Made by a program: the position numbers and the translations under genes
Notes under the pieces: model-generated
Databases searched by the model: none
What the model was told of the DNA's origin: nothing
What the model saw: only the letters and a program-made list of their open reading frames with translations
Part shown: positions 24,701 to 34,904 of the stretch, piece after piece
Layout: each line of letters begins with the position of its first letter
How positions within the stretch are numbered: the first letter of the stretch is position 1
Assembly (NCBI GenBank): GCA_965644295.1
Contig: CBFFRP010000297.1
Coordinates: 248,001 to 312,000, forward strand
Direction of reading: 5' to 3'
Length of the DNA: 64,000 nucleotides
Origin: Paraphysomonas bandaiensis
Taxonomy: Eukaryota > Chrysophyceae

Positions 24701-25428
24701 GCCTCTGAGAGTACCACCAGATCGAGAAGCTTCAAGAACGTATTTGTTTACGCATAGCCGCGAACGAGATCCTAGTACACACATGGTGAGATCTGACGTG
24801 TACGAGCTATGACAGGCCTTGAGTTCATTCACCGCTTGGTGTAGCTGTGAGTGTGTGCGAGAGCAGAAAAATATCCGAGGTTTCTTCGAAAAAGTGGATC
24901 TTTTCTTACCACTGCGGACACCCTCGTTCGCTTCGGATAAGGAAGGAGTCGATATTTCAGACTCGGGTTTGAGTGGATTAACTTTCTCCTTAGATGGTGT
25001 TGTCTGTAATGGGGAAGAGAGAACTGAACAGGAACCACATTCGTTCTTCACATTCCTACTGAAGTTCTCGGGTGTTGAGGCGGTACAAGGTGATGGAGCA
25101 ACATGTTGGACAATTGGCAGGTCTGTTTCTTTAATCAACTCATGCTCACGTTTTCGCCACGACAACGTACTCGTCAATAAAGCCAATGTCTTTCCCGTTC
25201 CTGACGAATAAAACCCTTTCATTCATGTTGTTATATGTAGAAGCATATATTACCTGTTGGAGACTCTAAGAGTGCATTTTTCCCTTTAGATAACGCAGTT
25301 AGTGCCTTTGAAATAACAGCCAATTGCGCCTGTATTCATTTCTTATTATAAATACACTCCTAGAGACTATATATATCACTTACGGAAAATGGCCTCTTGT
25401 TATCAGGGAAATATATATCATGTCCCAT
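21736..25428 (-). CDS. BRIP1: FANCJ/BRIP1-like Fe-S DNA helicase, 1158 aa, 5 exons
   Basis: Exons: 25384-25428, 25254-25329, 24572-25200, 23588-24511 and 21736-23538; introns 49-60 nt, in phase. The N-terminus has SAQLAVISKAL and LLESPTGTGKT (Walker A at about 39-45), closer in wording to FANCJ than to DDX11 or XPD. Four cysteines at about 190, 214, 223 and 257 form the iron-sulfur cluster site. The DEAH box is at 300-303. Later motifs are VSEGIDFAD (about 679) and QAVGRCIRH (about 744-752), then LSRWMRNVVADH as in FANCJ. It should unwind DNA 5' to 3' in crosslink repair and G-quadruplex resolution. The roughly 400-residue tail is Ser-rich and divergent. DDX11/Chl1 is the main alternative. 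Confidence 0.88.
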
Positions 25429-26200
25429 TATATGATAAGGGTCACTCTGCATGTCTTATCACAAACCAGGATCTATATAGCACTTTGCTGTACTGGATAA
25501 ACAGCAAATATCCATATCAAACCCAGCCCCTTACAAGTTCTGGGGCAATATAGAGCATATAATAATTATATGGCTTTAATTATTAAGGTGGTTTTGGGAT
25601 TCGCTTATATCCTCGAGTTTTCTACTCTAAAAATAGTACTTTTTCTAAATTTCGATAACAATACAAAATGGGGCCTAAAAATTTCCGATATTGTAAATCA
25701 TACATAGGAATTCCTACCCTACTACGATATCTTGTAGACTCTAGGAATTTCGATAACTATAAACTCTGGATTTTACAAGCATCACAATTAAACTTCAGGT
25801 TTTGATATCAATTTCACCAAATTTTAACCCATGACTCAAAATATTTCAGTTTCTATTTCTCCACATTCTTTAAGATACGTTGTATTTTTGAAGTGCGGTA
25901 TTCAGGATTCTTCTTGTTCTTGACAGTTTTGACATAATAAAATTCCAGGCGGGTCTTATGGGAATATTTGGGTGCATAAACACATACACTACTCTGTATA
26001 TATAGACACCTCCATATAATAACATGCAAAGGCCTGTTCTGAGTACGATAATTTATCTTGCAATAAGATTGTAAAAGGGATATATAATATTTGCATACAA
26101 GTATATTGCATGTCATAGCACGAGAGGAAATTTGTGAATACAAGAAACAAGAACTGTGCACTGCATTATCATACTCTAACTACACGACACTGTTCGTACA
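25429..26200. other. Divergent promoter region
   Basis: About 770 bp between the helicase (-) and the KOW-like gene (+). AT-rich. No defined element recognised. Confidence 0.4.
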
Positions 26201-28666
26201 ATGCAGACAAAAAAGACAGATAAACACACTGTGGAATCCACTACAACAGATATCAATACTCCAAATAAATCTGATAAAGCAGAAGCAAAAAACAACTCTG
26301 TGGCTAATGGCAATAAGAGTAATGAGGATCATGAGGGGTCATCGAAACCAAAGTACAACCGACCTCGATCTAATACATGTCCTACTTTTTCTCCAACTCA
26401 ATCCCGTAGACTGAAGCTCGGATCGAAAGTTATTATTCTTGGAACTGAAAATGTTGAGTTGCGTGTTCCTCAGTATGTGGGTGTTGAAGCTGAGATTGTT
26501 GATGTGCCCGGTATGTTGGATTTCCTTCTTGTCTAATTGATGTTAGTTATATTATATACAGTGCACCCAGCAACATGGTATAAAGTGCAGTTTGCTGACG
26601 GGGCTATTGTGACTTTTCGTCCTTCGGCCCTGCGTCTTGCATCGGAGTGCACAAATATGGAAACATCAGATTTTCATGTTGCTGCAAACCGTGCACGGGA
26701 TTCGGAGGCAGATGCTAGGGCTATGCGCGCCCCCAAGCCTGCCGCAAACAGGCCGAGGTCTAACTCTGCCGGTAGTTGCGGTGACAGCGCAAATTCTAAT
26801 CTCTTAAGCACTATAGATCCAGACCGATGGCCAACTTGTCAGGTTCGTATAATGAGCGGACGTCTGGCAGGACACGTGGCAACAGTCCGATGCTCCGGAA
26901 ATGGATGGGTCCAGCTGGACACACCCTATGGAGAAGTAGCTAAGAGAGCGAGCGAGCTTGAACTTGTTGAGGTTGGAACCCATCCCTTGGATGCGGATCT
27001 TCAAGGAACCGGAACAATTGGACAAGCTGCTGGATGCAGTGGCAATGCGTTTCACGGTTCACGTCGTCGCGCTAATTCTGAATCTGTGGTCCCATCTCCT
27101 ACCGCCCGTGGTAATTTTTCATCTTCACGAAAAGACCCGCGCAATGTTAGCGACATGACACGTCTGCATCTGGTCGATTCGAAGACCATGGCTCTACAGC
27201 AGGAATATATCCGCAAGTACATTGAGAAACAGCGGTCTAAGATAAAACATCGACCGGACCTCAAGTACTGGGCACAACAGATGCGTGGTGATATGGTCGA
27301 TCCCAACTTTGAGAGAGATGTGAGTCGCGACCTCAGAACGAATTTTTGCTCGACATGCTGTATGGAGAAATGGCCCGCTGCCAAATTCTGCTGGAACGAG
27401 CTGTGTCCGTCATCACCCGTCTTTTGGAGGCTACCCGGAGGTGCAGGGAACGCTGAGGGTCCTGCGGAGAGGTATCGTGCCGTGCAGTCGCTACTCGACC
27501 AGCAGCATTTGGATGACCTCTCTGCTGATATTGCTGCGACCGCTGCTATGCGGTGCGCCCAAGCAACCACTACCGGCCACCGAAATATTTCAACCAAACC
27601 CAGTGATCGCGATGAAGCTCTTCAACCCGAAGAAGAGCTGGCTTGTTCAGTTCTTGGAGCCATGGGTCGCGTTCAGCAGCACACTACAGCCGCTCCTAAT
27701 GTGATTACAGAGTTCATAAATTCTGTTCCTGCTGTGGAGTTGGGCTCCGCCCGTTCACACCCCTCATCGAACCCTTCTAGGTCTCAGACTCCGACGTGTG
27801 GAATACACACTGCGCAGCCTGTTCCTAAAGAGGAGACTGCGAAGAACAATCGCAGTGACTCCTCGACTACAGACTGTGAAGACGTCTCTGATTGGGCTGT
27901 CCCGGGAGCTTCCCCGAAGCACCGGGGAATCGGTTGGACCAAGAAACAAGCGGCCAGCCAAATGCTAACACTTGGTATAGGGAAATCGAAGTCCGTCTCT
28001 TCGGGCAAATCGCAGCAGCAACAGCAGTCCCGTCCCCCTTTATTGCGTGTGGACTCCCTCTCTTCTGATGATTCTGCGCATGCTTCTGCCCCCGCATCTA
28101 AAAATTCTGGAGCTGTCAGGTTTGGATATGTCGAGACATCCCGTCCGAGCTCCACTAGCAGCACCACCTCCGAAGTTTCTGGGCAACGTCCACATAAAAG
28201 AGTGAGACGCAGTATATCACCTTTCTCCCCTTCCCCTAAAGGAGGCATATTCCTTGCACAAGGCCCACCCCCATCACAAGAAGAATTCGCTAGACTGGTA
28301 AGTGAGCATCACTTCCAGTCGCCTTCATCTCGGCAACACCAGCAACGGAAACCTCCTTCTCCACAGTGCCAGCAACAGATGGGCTCTCAGCAAGGCGCAC
28401 CACTTACTATCCCACTCTCAGTCCTCACTGCGCGTGTAGCTGCAGCGCATAAAAATAACAGTCCTGGGGATGCCGTAAACAAACCTGGTATGGTGCCCGA
28501 TCGCGAGCTGCCGTCTCTTGAAGCTCTTGGGAACACCAGCAGCAGCAACTCGCGGAAAAATATGTCACCTGCCCTTGTTCTCCCCACAGCTGAAGGCGGT
28601 GCTTCCACCGCACCATTGCTCACATCCTCTTCTGTTCCAACGGACACATCATCGTATTTCCACTAA
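26201..28666 (+). CDS. Unknown protein with two SH3/KOW-like modules and a Cys cluster, 804 aa
   Basis: Exons 26201-26510 and 26562-28666 with a 51-nt intron. Residues about 72-135 look like a small beta-barrel (GSKVIILG, then WYKVQFADGAIVTFRPSALRL). A second similar module lies near 205-255 (VRIMSGRLAGHVATV to WVQLDTPYGEV). Both resemble KOW/Tudor/SH3-type barrels. A Cys cluster at about 366-385 (C-x2-C-C ... C-x4-C followed by PSSPVFWRLPGG) may bind zinc. The motif RPRSN(S/T), a basophilic-kinase or 14-3-3 type site, occurs at least twice, with a related RRRANSES. The C-terminal half is Ser/Gln/Pro-rich and disordered. I do not know the family. Nucleic-acid or protein binding is only a guess. 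Confidence 0.75.
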
Positions 28667-29147
28667 TTGATATACAGGCGCTGTGCTGTTGCTGTGATTA
28701 CTGTACATAATACCTTACATGTATTGTTGAGTCTAAATGCATGATATACTATCACGTCGTAATTGATTGTCAGGTGTATATTTCTCACCAATTTAATGTT
28801 CCACCACAGTGAATGGTATCAAAGTAGATAATTGATTACACTAATGACATAATAATCTTAACGTCTGATTTATCGGATCTTGCTTGTGTGTTACAGTGGA
28901 CTATACACCCTTACACATCACATATAAAAAATCAGCCCCTCTTACTCCAAGTATACGTTACTGCTCTACGTTTGTTACGTTTTCACAATCCTTTAGTGCC
29001 ATACATAGATACATAGTGCATAGGAGCAGAATCTATATATTCTATATTGTGAAACAAAGTAAATTCCGGGGTAGATTCCGTACTCCAATTTCACCCTAAT
29101 ACAAGTGCATTGCTTTGTAGACCCATACATTACACATATACATACGG
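28667..29147. other. Spacer, nothing recognised
   Basis: 3' flank of the KOW-like gene, up to the left end of a hAT element. Confidence 0.4.
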
Positions 29148-29422
29148 CAGGGCCACGTATCGATTAATTGTCAATCAATTGACTCAGGTTGCAGTAAATT
29201 AGCGATTAAAATTTCAATTATTACTTGCTGTCGGAATTTCAATTATTGCAATTAATTGCAATTATTTAATACTAAACTACATTAGCTGCCAATATAGCAA
29301 CATCAACTGTAATATCATTCCAGAGGCAACGGCTCATGCGTAAAAACATAGCCGAGGAGTCATAGCAATCTTAGCTCTACTGAACAACCTTTCAACTTTA
29401 TTGGTTGTGGAATGCAAATGCT

Positions 29423-29722
29423 TCATGCTGTGGTGACGAGTTTGCTGGTTAAGTCGACATTCTGAACTAAAATCTCACTGTCATCATCTTCTTCACCCTC
29501 ATTGAGCAAAACTAATTTAATTTGATCCTTTTCCGTCCGAGATAGTGCGGCGTCATTGTCACATTGACTCTTTACGAATGCCTTTTCGAAAGCGGCGTTA
29601 TGAAAAATAGCAGCAATGTCGCTAAGATGACGCTCGACAATCAGGTACCTTATGATGAGTTTGTCAAACAATATGCGAAAGTTGTGGAGGTCGAGCTTGA
29701 GGTGATACTTTGCGCTCGACAT
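29423..29722 (-). pseudogene. hAT transposase fragment
   Basis: A roughly 99-codon minus-strand frame inside the hAT element. It has no useful start codon and stops just before the frame that carries the ERLFS motif, so at least one frameshift separates it from the C-terminus. Acidic patch GEEDDDSE near its end. Confidence 0.6.
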
Positions 29723-29994
29723 TTATTCATCGTGTTTGATGATGCTGAAACAGATTGCTCCAACCATAACCCTTCTTTCGTTTCAGAACACCTTTTCCTA
29801 CAGGACATTACCGGCATTGTCTTTTGGCACCTGTTTATTGCACATATCGCCAATTATGTAAACGAGTTATTATGTGAGGATATTATAATCTTTCAGTTGT
29901 GAATGTCTTATTATTAGCAATAGGCATTTAATAGTTAATGCTTAACTCTGATATCCTACTATTTGACGCTACGAAAGCTTCTTGTGCGTCACCG

Positions 29995-30370
29995 CAAGCA
30001 CCACTTTTGCTCTATCACCCAAAGCAAACGCAGTGAGAAAGCAGAATGATGTACCTGGCATCTTCTGACTTCAGGTTTTTTGAGTCCTTAAGGTGAACAG
30101 CCCGGATGCTTGACTTCAGCAGGCAGCCCAATACCCCGGATGCCCTTGAGGTGGGCCCAGTTACGGATGCCTGTTTATTCGTCAGAGCCCAAAGACGTCT
30201 ACACAAGTAATATTTATTATTTTCCCTTGTACCACACAAGAATTTACTAGGCTACGAGTGGGCAGAACAATAACTGCTGACTACATATGCGACTCTCGTT
30301 AGTTTACTGGAGAAATATCTCTGGTACTTACCTCCCAAAACAACACAAAAAGGTGCGAGTCCAACTTTGG
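29995..30370 (-). repeat. Dispersed repeat R1, copy 3, inside hAT element
   Basis: Reverse-complement match to 8110-8460 and 59355-59705. Its position inside terminal inverted repeats shows that R1 is hAT-internal sequence rather than an independent repeat, at least here. The adjoining GCTTCTTGTGCGTCACCGC at about 29969 is a near-palindrome also found next to other copies. Confidence 0.7.
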
Positions 30371-30580
30371 TAAGGGGCCTAATCATCAATCTTCGGCTTT
30401 TATCGTAGAAATTCATTTAATAATAAACGATGCCCTTTTTAAACATCGTTTTAGTGTAAAATTGCAAAAGAAAAATTGAAGCAAGCTGGAGTCAATTAAA
30501 ATTGCAATTATGATTCGACGTCCCAATTTTATTTACTATTGCAATTTTAAAAATTGTCAAATAATTGATACGCAGCCCTG

Positions 30581-30889
30581 ATACGAGGTGCTGGAGCTTT
30601 CATCAATATATACTAAAACCTAGCACTATCATTGGTGAGGCGCTATCAAACAATATATGCAATATATAGTGTGCCATCAAACATAAAACTAATTTCATAG
30701 GATATTAAACTTTTTTTTAAATGAAGCGACCTGAGTCTCCACATAACGGAATTATCAAATGCTGTTCGGACATATAAGTCTAATCAAAAAGTACAGTAGA
30801 TGATGTCAGTTTATAACTAAAAAATTCTTACAACGTATTAAGATATAAATTATAATAAAGACTCCATGTAACAACTTTCACCAGAATAA
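30581..30889. other. AT-rich spacer
   Basis: Between the hAT right end and the 3' end of the SNARE gene. Nothing recognised. Confidence 0.4.
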
Positions 30890-31381
30890 CTACTTCTTTC
30901 CCATTGCGAAGTATATTAGCAGAAAAACAAACACTACAAAAGCAATAAGGTAATACATATGATTCGAACTACTTGATGATATCATAACTCCAAGTTTACT
31001 AATCGTGTTAGAAAACAGATCCGATGCAGACATAATATTAGATCCCTGATAATCAAGTACAAGAAATGTTATGACTGAATATGCAGTATGTGTATGACTG
31101 TACCATAGAATCCAATAGATTGTTTTGACTTTTGACTTCTTGATTGATATCTTCACTCATCTGAAGTCATATGAGAGACAGTATTGTATATATATACTAC
31201 ATACGGATTTTAGTAGAGATACTTGTTCTCCTAGTTCCAACCAGCGGTTATCGTTCTCCTGCTCAAGCAGTGTGCGGTTGACTTCTTCCGCCCGCTGATC
31301 TTTTGTTCCAAAAGTATAACTGCTATTACCTCTATGATGTGCCATTCCTGATATTCCGTTATGCTGTCCTCGATAGTTCAT
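30890..31381 (-). CDS. BET1: Bet1-like Qc SNARE, 129 aa, 3 exons
   Basis: Exons on the minus strand: 31205-31381, 31104-31160 and 30890-31045; introns of 44 and 58 nt keep frame. The N-terminal 25 residues are unstructured. The SNARE helix runs from about residue 30 (EEVNRTLLEQENDNRWLELG) with the expected central Gln at about 71 (VKSQNNLLD). A C-terminal membrane anchor follows (HMYYLIAFVVFVFLLIYF) with a short KK tail. Size and order match Bet1, the Qc SNARE for ER-to-Golgi vesicle fusion. The start at 31381 is the first ATG in frame. The promoter side abuts a long microsatellite. Confidence 0.88.
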
Positions 31382-31464
31382 GAACTTGGTATTCGGAGTA
31401 TGTGATATAAACACTTCTAAAGAAGTATGAAATATACATACCTTCCTCCATCTCTACACATACC

Positions 31465-31996
31465 TACATACATACATACATACATACATACATACATACA
31501 TACATACATACATACATACATACATACATACATACATACATACATACATACATACATACATACATACATACATACATACATACATACATACATACATACA
31601 TACATACATACATACATACATACATACATACATACATACATACATACATACATACATACATACATACATACATACATACATCTATACATACATACATGCA
31701 TACATACATACATACATACATACATACATACATACATACATACATACATACATACATACATACATACATACATACATACATACATACATACATACATACA
31801 TACATACATACATACATACATACATACATACATACATACATACATACATACATACATACATACATACATACATACATACATACATACATACATACATACA
31901 TACATACATACATACATACATACATACATACATACATACATACATACATACATACATACATACATACATACATACATACATACATACATACATACA

Positions 31997-32026
<30 letters not shown>
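31465..32026. repeat. (TACA)n microsatellite, about 562 bp
   Basis: About 140 tandem tetranucleotide units (TACATACA...), interrupted once near 31681-31700 (TCTATACATACATACATGCA). It begins about 85 bp upstream of the Bet1-like start codon. Long open frames on both strands here are artefacts of the repeat. Confidence 0.99.
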
Positions 32027-32027
<1 letters not shown>

Positions 32028-32125
32028 GATCTGGATCAAGATATGCATATGGCATATGGGGCATTCCATGTACAGTGTAGCAATAATGGATCGGTTGAAA
32101 TATAATCCATCCAAATCATCATTAA

Positions 32126-33550
32126 ATGCCTATTCAAAGCAGTTCACGCAAACTACACCAACGCGTCAGTGAAAGTGCTGCTGCAGTGCAGGAGTTATTC
32201 ACCCTTAACTCTCTGAACCAAAGCTTTAGTACCCAGTACAGGAGACGGACTGCAATTGCTCTGTATTTGTGCTGTATTTGTACTATGCATACATACATAA
32301 CCGGATGCCTGGGACGATGGTGGGATTGTAATATACGACTTTAAGACTGATATTTCCCGACGATGCACTGGAACAAGTACGCAACGAGGTTTATATTATG
32401 AAACGATCATAAATGGAATAAATTATGGGGAAGTGTCTTATCTTTCTCATTGGATGGTATTGATATCGTAGATGACTATGCTGCTGTGTTTTATTGCTCA
32501 CTTCAAGTTATGTAATCGGTACCAACTCATGTGTTCATGAAATACTATGTACCTCCCAATTTTTCCGAACACATTCGCGACATGTACATAGGAAATCAAC
32601 TATTTCGGTTGCCGACCTCAGTTCTTGGTGATTTTGACGCAAGTGTGACGGATGTAGATGATGCTTTTGCAAAGATTGGCTATAAAGAACCCTCGGATGG
32701 AATGAAATATTGGGATAGCGTGCTCTACTACGGCGCTGTTACTGAGAGTACTAATAATATGCTCTGGAATATCAGCAACTTCTTATCCGAATGTGTCTCG
32801 TGATTTAGTTGCCGTATGGCCAGAGCAAGTAAATTTCCGTTGGGTAGCTACTGGTTTCACTTGTTTGTGACACATATGACGGTGTGATATATCGCGAAGG
32901 TTGATTCTTTCTCTTTAGATTTCAGTGACCCGAGAAAGATTGATTTGTCAATTCCCTGGATATATTTGTAACACAGATACAATGCATTCTACTTCAGGAC
33001 TAAACAGTAACAGTAATATGCGTATTGTCAGGTATGCATACACATTGCATTTGCTTTATATGTAGTACCTTGCTCTATATTTCATCATTTTTAACCGAAT
33101 ACATTGCGGTACATCAGCCACCACGTTGTGATGATGAAATGACCGATATCTAAACGCTGTGACTGCATTGAAAGTCGTTTTCATTGTTTAGTTTATTCCT
33201 CTTCTCTTGTTGAGCTGGTGGGTTTTTTATCATTGGCCCAGATCTAGTGCAGATGAAAAGGATTCATCAGCAGATTCACAAGTATTGTATGCTGCGAATA
33301 TTTTTCCGTATATCGCGTATGCATTGGCATTAACAGTGCAGTATATGTTACCGTATTCTCATTGCTCTTATTTTGGAATAATAGAAATGAACTGCTTTCT
33401 TCTGGTGGTAAAGAAACAATAATTTTAGTAAAGAGGCAACTATAGAATTTTGAATCAAAGTTGGCCAAAAATTACTATACTATATCTGTATGTAGTTCAC
33501 CGTATGAGGAGGTATCTATACACCTTCCAGCAGAAACTCATACTTTATGA
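32126..33550 (+). CDS. Probable multi-exon gene, structure unresolved
   Basis: Several short stretches read as coding and are flanked by GT/AG pairs. They are a start at 32126 (MPIQSSSRKLHQRVSES); 32537-32790 with VPPNFSEHIRDMYIGNQLF and later YWDSVLYYGAVTE; a shifted frame with YPNVSRDLVAVWPEQ; 32919-33031 with RERLICQFPGYICNTDTM; 33192-33400 with a hydrophobic span (FIPLLLLSWWVFYHW); and a last piece ending at TGA 33550. Joining some of them requires introns of only 28-41 nt, or a frameshift. I do not recognise the product. The aromatic, WPEQ-containing middle resembles extracellular sensor domains only vaguely. It may be a pseudogene. Confidence 0.35.
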
Positions 33551-34904
33551 GGTGGTAGTCAATGTATTATATTCGATCATTATATACGGAGTATGAAGCC
33601 AGCGTTGATATCTTGATCATTTATATACATCCAATATGTCTCTACAGTCTGTTGTTTTATATATTGAAAACCAAAATCCAATCTATCAAAGTATATTTTT
33701 TCTCTAGCTTTTCTAACCTCTGTTCCTTACTATTTCGAATTAACAAAAGACTTTGAGTAAAGGAAGTCAACATGACCAAGAATTTAAGCCTCAATGTGAG
33801 CAACATATTTCTCGGACAGTGCACGTAGAAATTATCACTCCTTCTCTCACAAGTTTAAGTAGAAACTAATGTATAATTCTTGCACCTGTCTTGCCCACTA
33901 AAATCCTTGGCAGAAATCAGAAATCCAGCTGCTTAAACCCTTTCTCCGCAAGCTACCTAAGCATTAGCTAGAATTTAGTTCTTAAACTAACGAAAGTAGT
34001 TGCACCTTGGTGCTTGCGGCGACGCACAAGCAGCTTCTGTAGCGTTAAATAGTAGGATAAAAGAGATTGTATTGATTAGTTATGGGTAGAGGTCTAAATA
34101 GTATGTCTAGTATTCTTCTAGCCACTAATCAGTGCAGGTTTTCAACGTCTATTGCTAAATAATAAGACATTCAATATAGTTCTTAAACTGACGAGGTTAT
34201 TCACATGCATAGCATCATCTTCAAAACAGTTGAGTTCTTACCTCCACTTTTCACGCTGCTTACTCCCAAGAGTAACTTAGTGTTGTAAGCTATTAACAAG
34301 CCACAAGTTGTTTCATCATTCATCATAGGTTATCTGTGTGATGAGGGACGACTTATTTACAACTTTCGTAATTATGCTGCATACTACAAGTGTCTCCTGT
34401 ACTGTACTGTATAGTGTAGTATTCAGCTTTCGCAGAATACACAGGTACAATGTCAAGCCAACCTTTCACTCTAATGGAAGTGGGCCAGTACCCTTATACA
34501 GGAATGATACACTTACGTAAGTAAATATATAGATATACCAATATTATTATAAGACGAATCTTACAATAAATTCTGAATATAAGAGTGCAGAGTGCTAAAA
34601 GCAATATATTACTCTCAACATTTACATTACCGCACTTTTTTTAGCCTATAAATAGCCACAAAACTGGAATAGGGTTCCACTAAATATATATGAAAAAACT
34701 TTAAATTTACACATTATTGTCATTATAAAACAATAACGATCAAAACTACGCACCAACTACATTGCGATACTTACTATATCACAACAACATATTAAAACCA
34801 ACCATGAACACACATAATTTAGGATATAATTGAAATCTGCTATGTAAAGCAGGTATTTGTGAAAGTTCTATTTTGTCACATCCGAGGAATAACAGCATGT
34901 TTAA
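33551..34904. other. Intergenic region with one repeat end
   Basis: AT-rich. At about 34008-34037 the phrase GTGCTTGCGGCGACGCACAAGC, also found beside R1 copies at 29969 and 59737, marks a solitary hAT-related scrap. No gene supported. Confidence 0.4.

Larger units (their letters stand above)
29148..30580 (-). mobile_element. hAT DNA transposon with terminal inverted repeats, defective
   Basis: The left end CAGGGCCACGTATCGATTA and right end (reverse complement) CAGGGCTGCGTATCAATTA are imperfect terminal inverted repeats of the hAT type. Flanks ACATACGG and ATACGAGG resemble a decayed 8-bp target duplication. On the minus strand a frame at 29423-29722 encodes a transposase segment (HLSDIAAIFHNAAFEKAFVK), and further left comes NKVERLFSRAKIAMTPR, the hAT C-terminal signature, in another frame. 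The R1 repeat fills 29995-30370. At about 1.43 kb it is too short for a full transposase, so it is a deleted, dead copy. Confidence 0.75.

Noticed and set aside
21736-25428. Assignment of the helicase to DDX11/Chl1
   Set aside because: The wording around the Q-like motif and Walker A, and the segment after motif VI, agrees better with FANCJ. DDX11 is kept only as an alternative.
31427-32172. Long open frames on both strands across the tetranucleotide tract
   Set aside because: They translate the (TACA)n repeat into monotonous Tyr-Ile-His-Thr or Met-Tyr-Val-Cys peptides. This is a repeat artefact.
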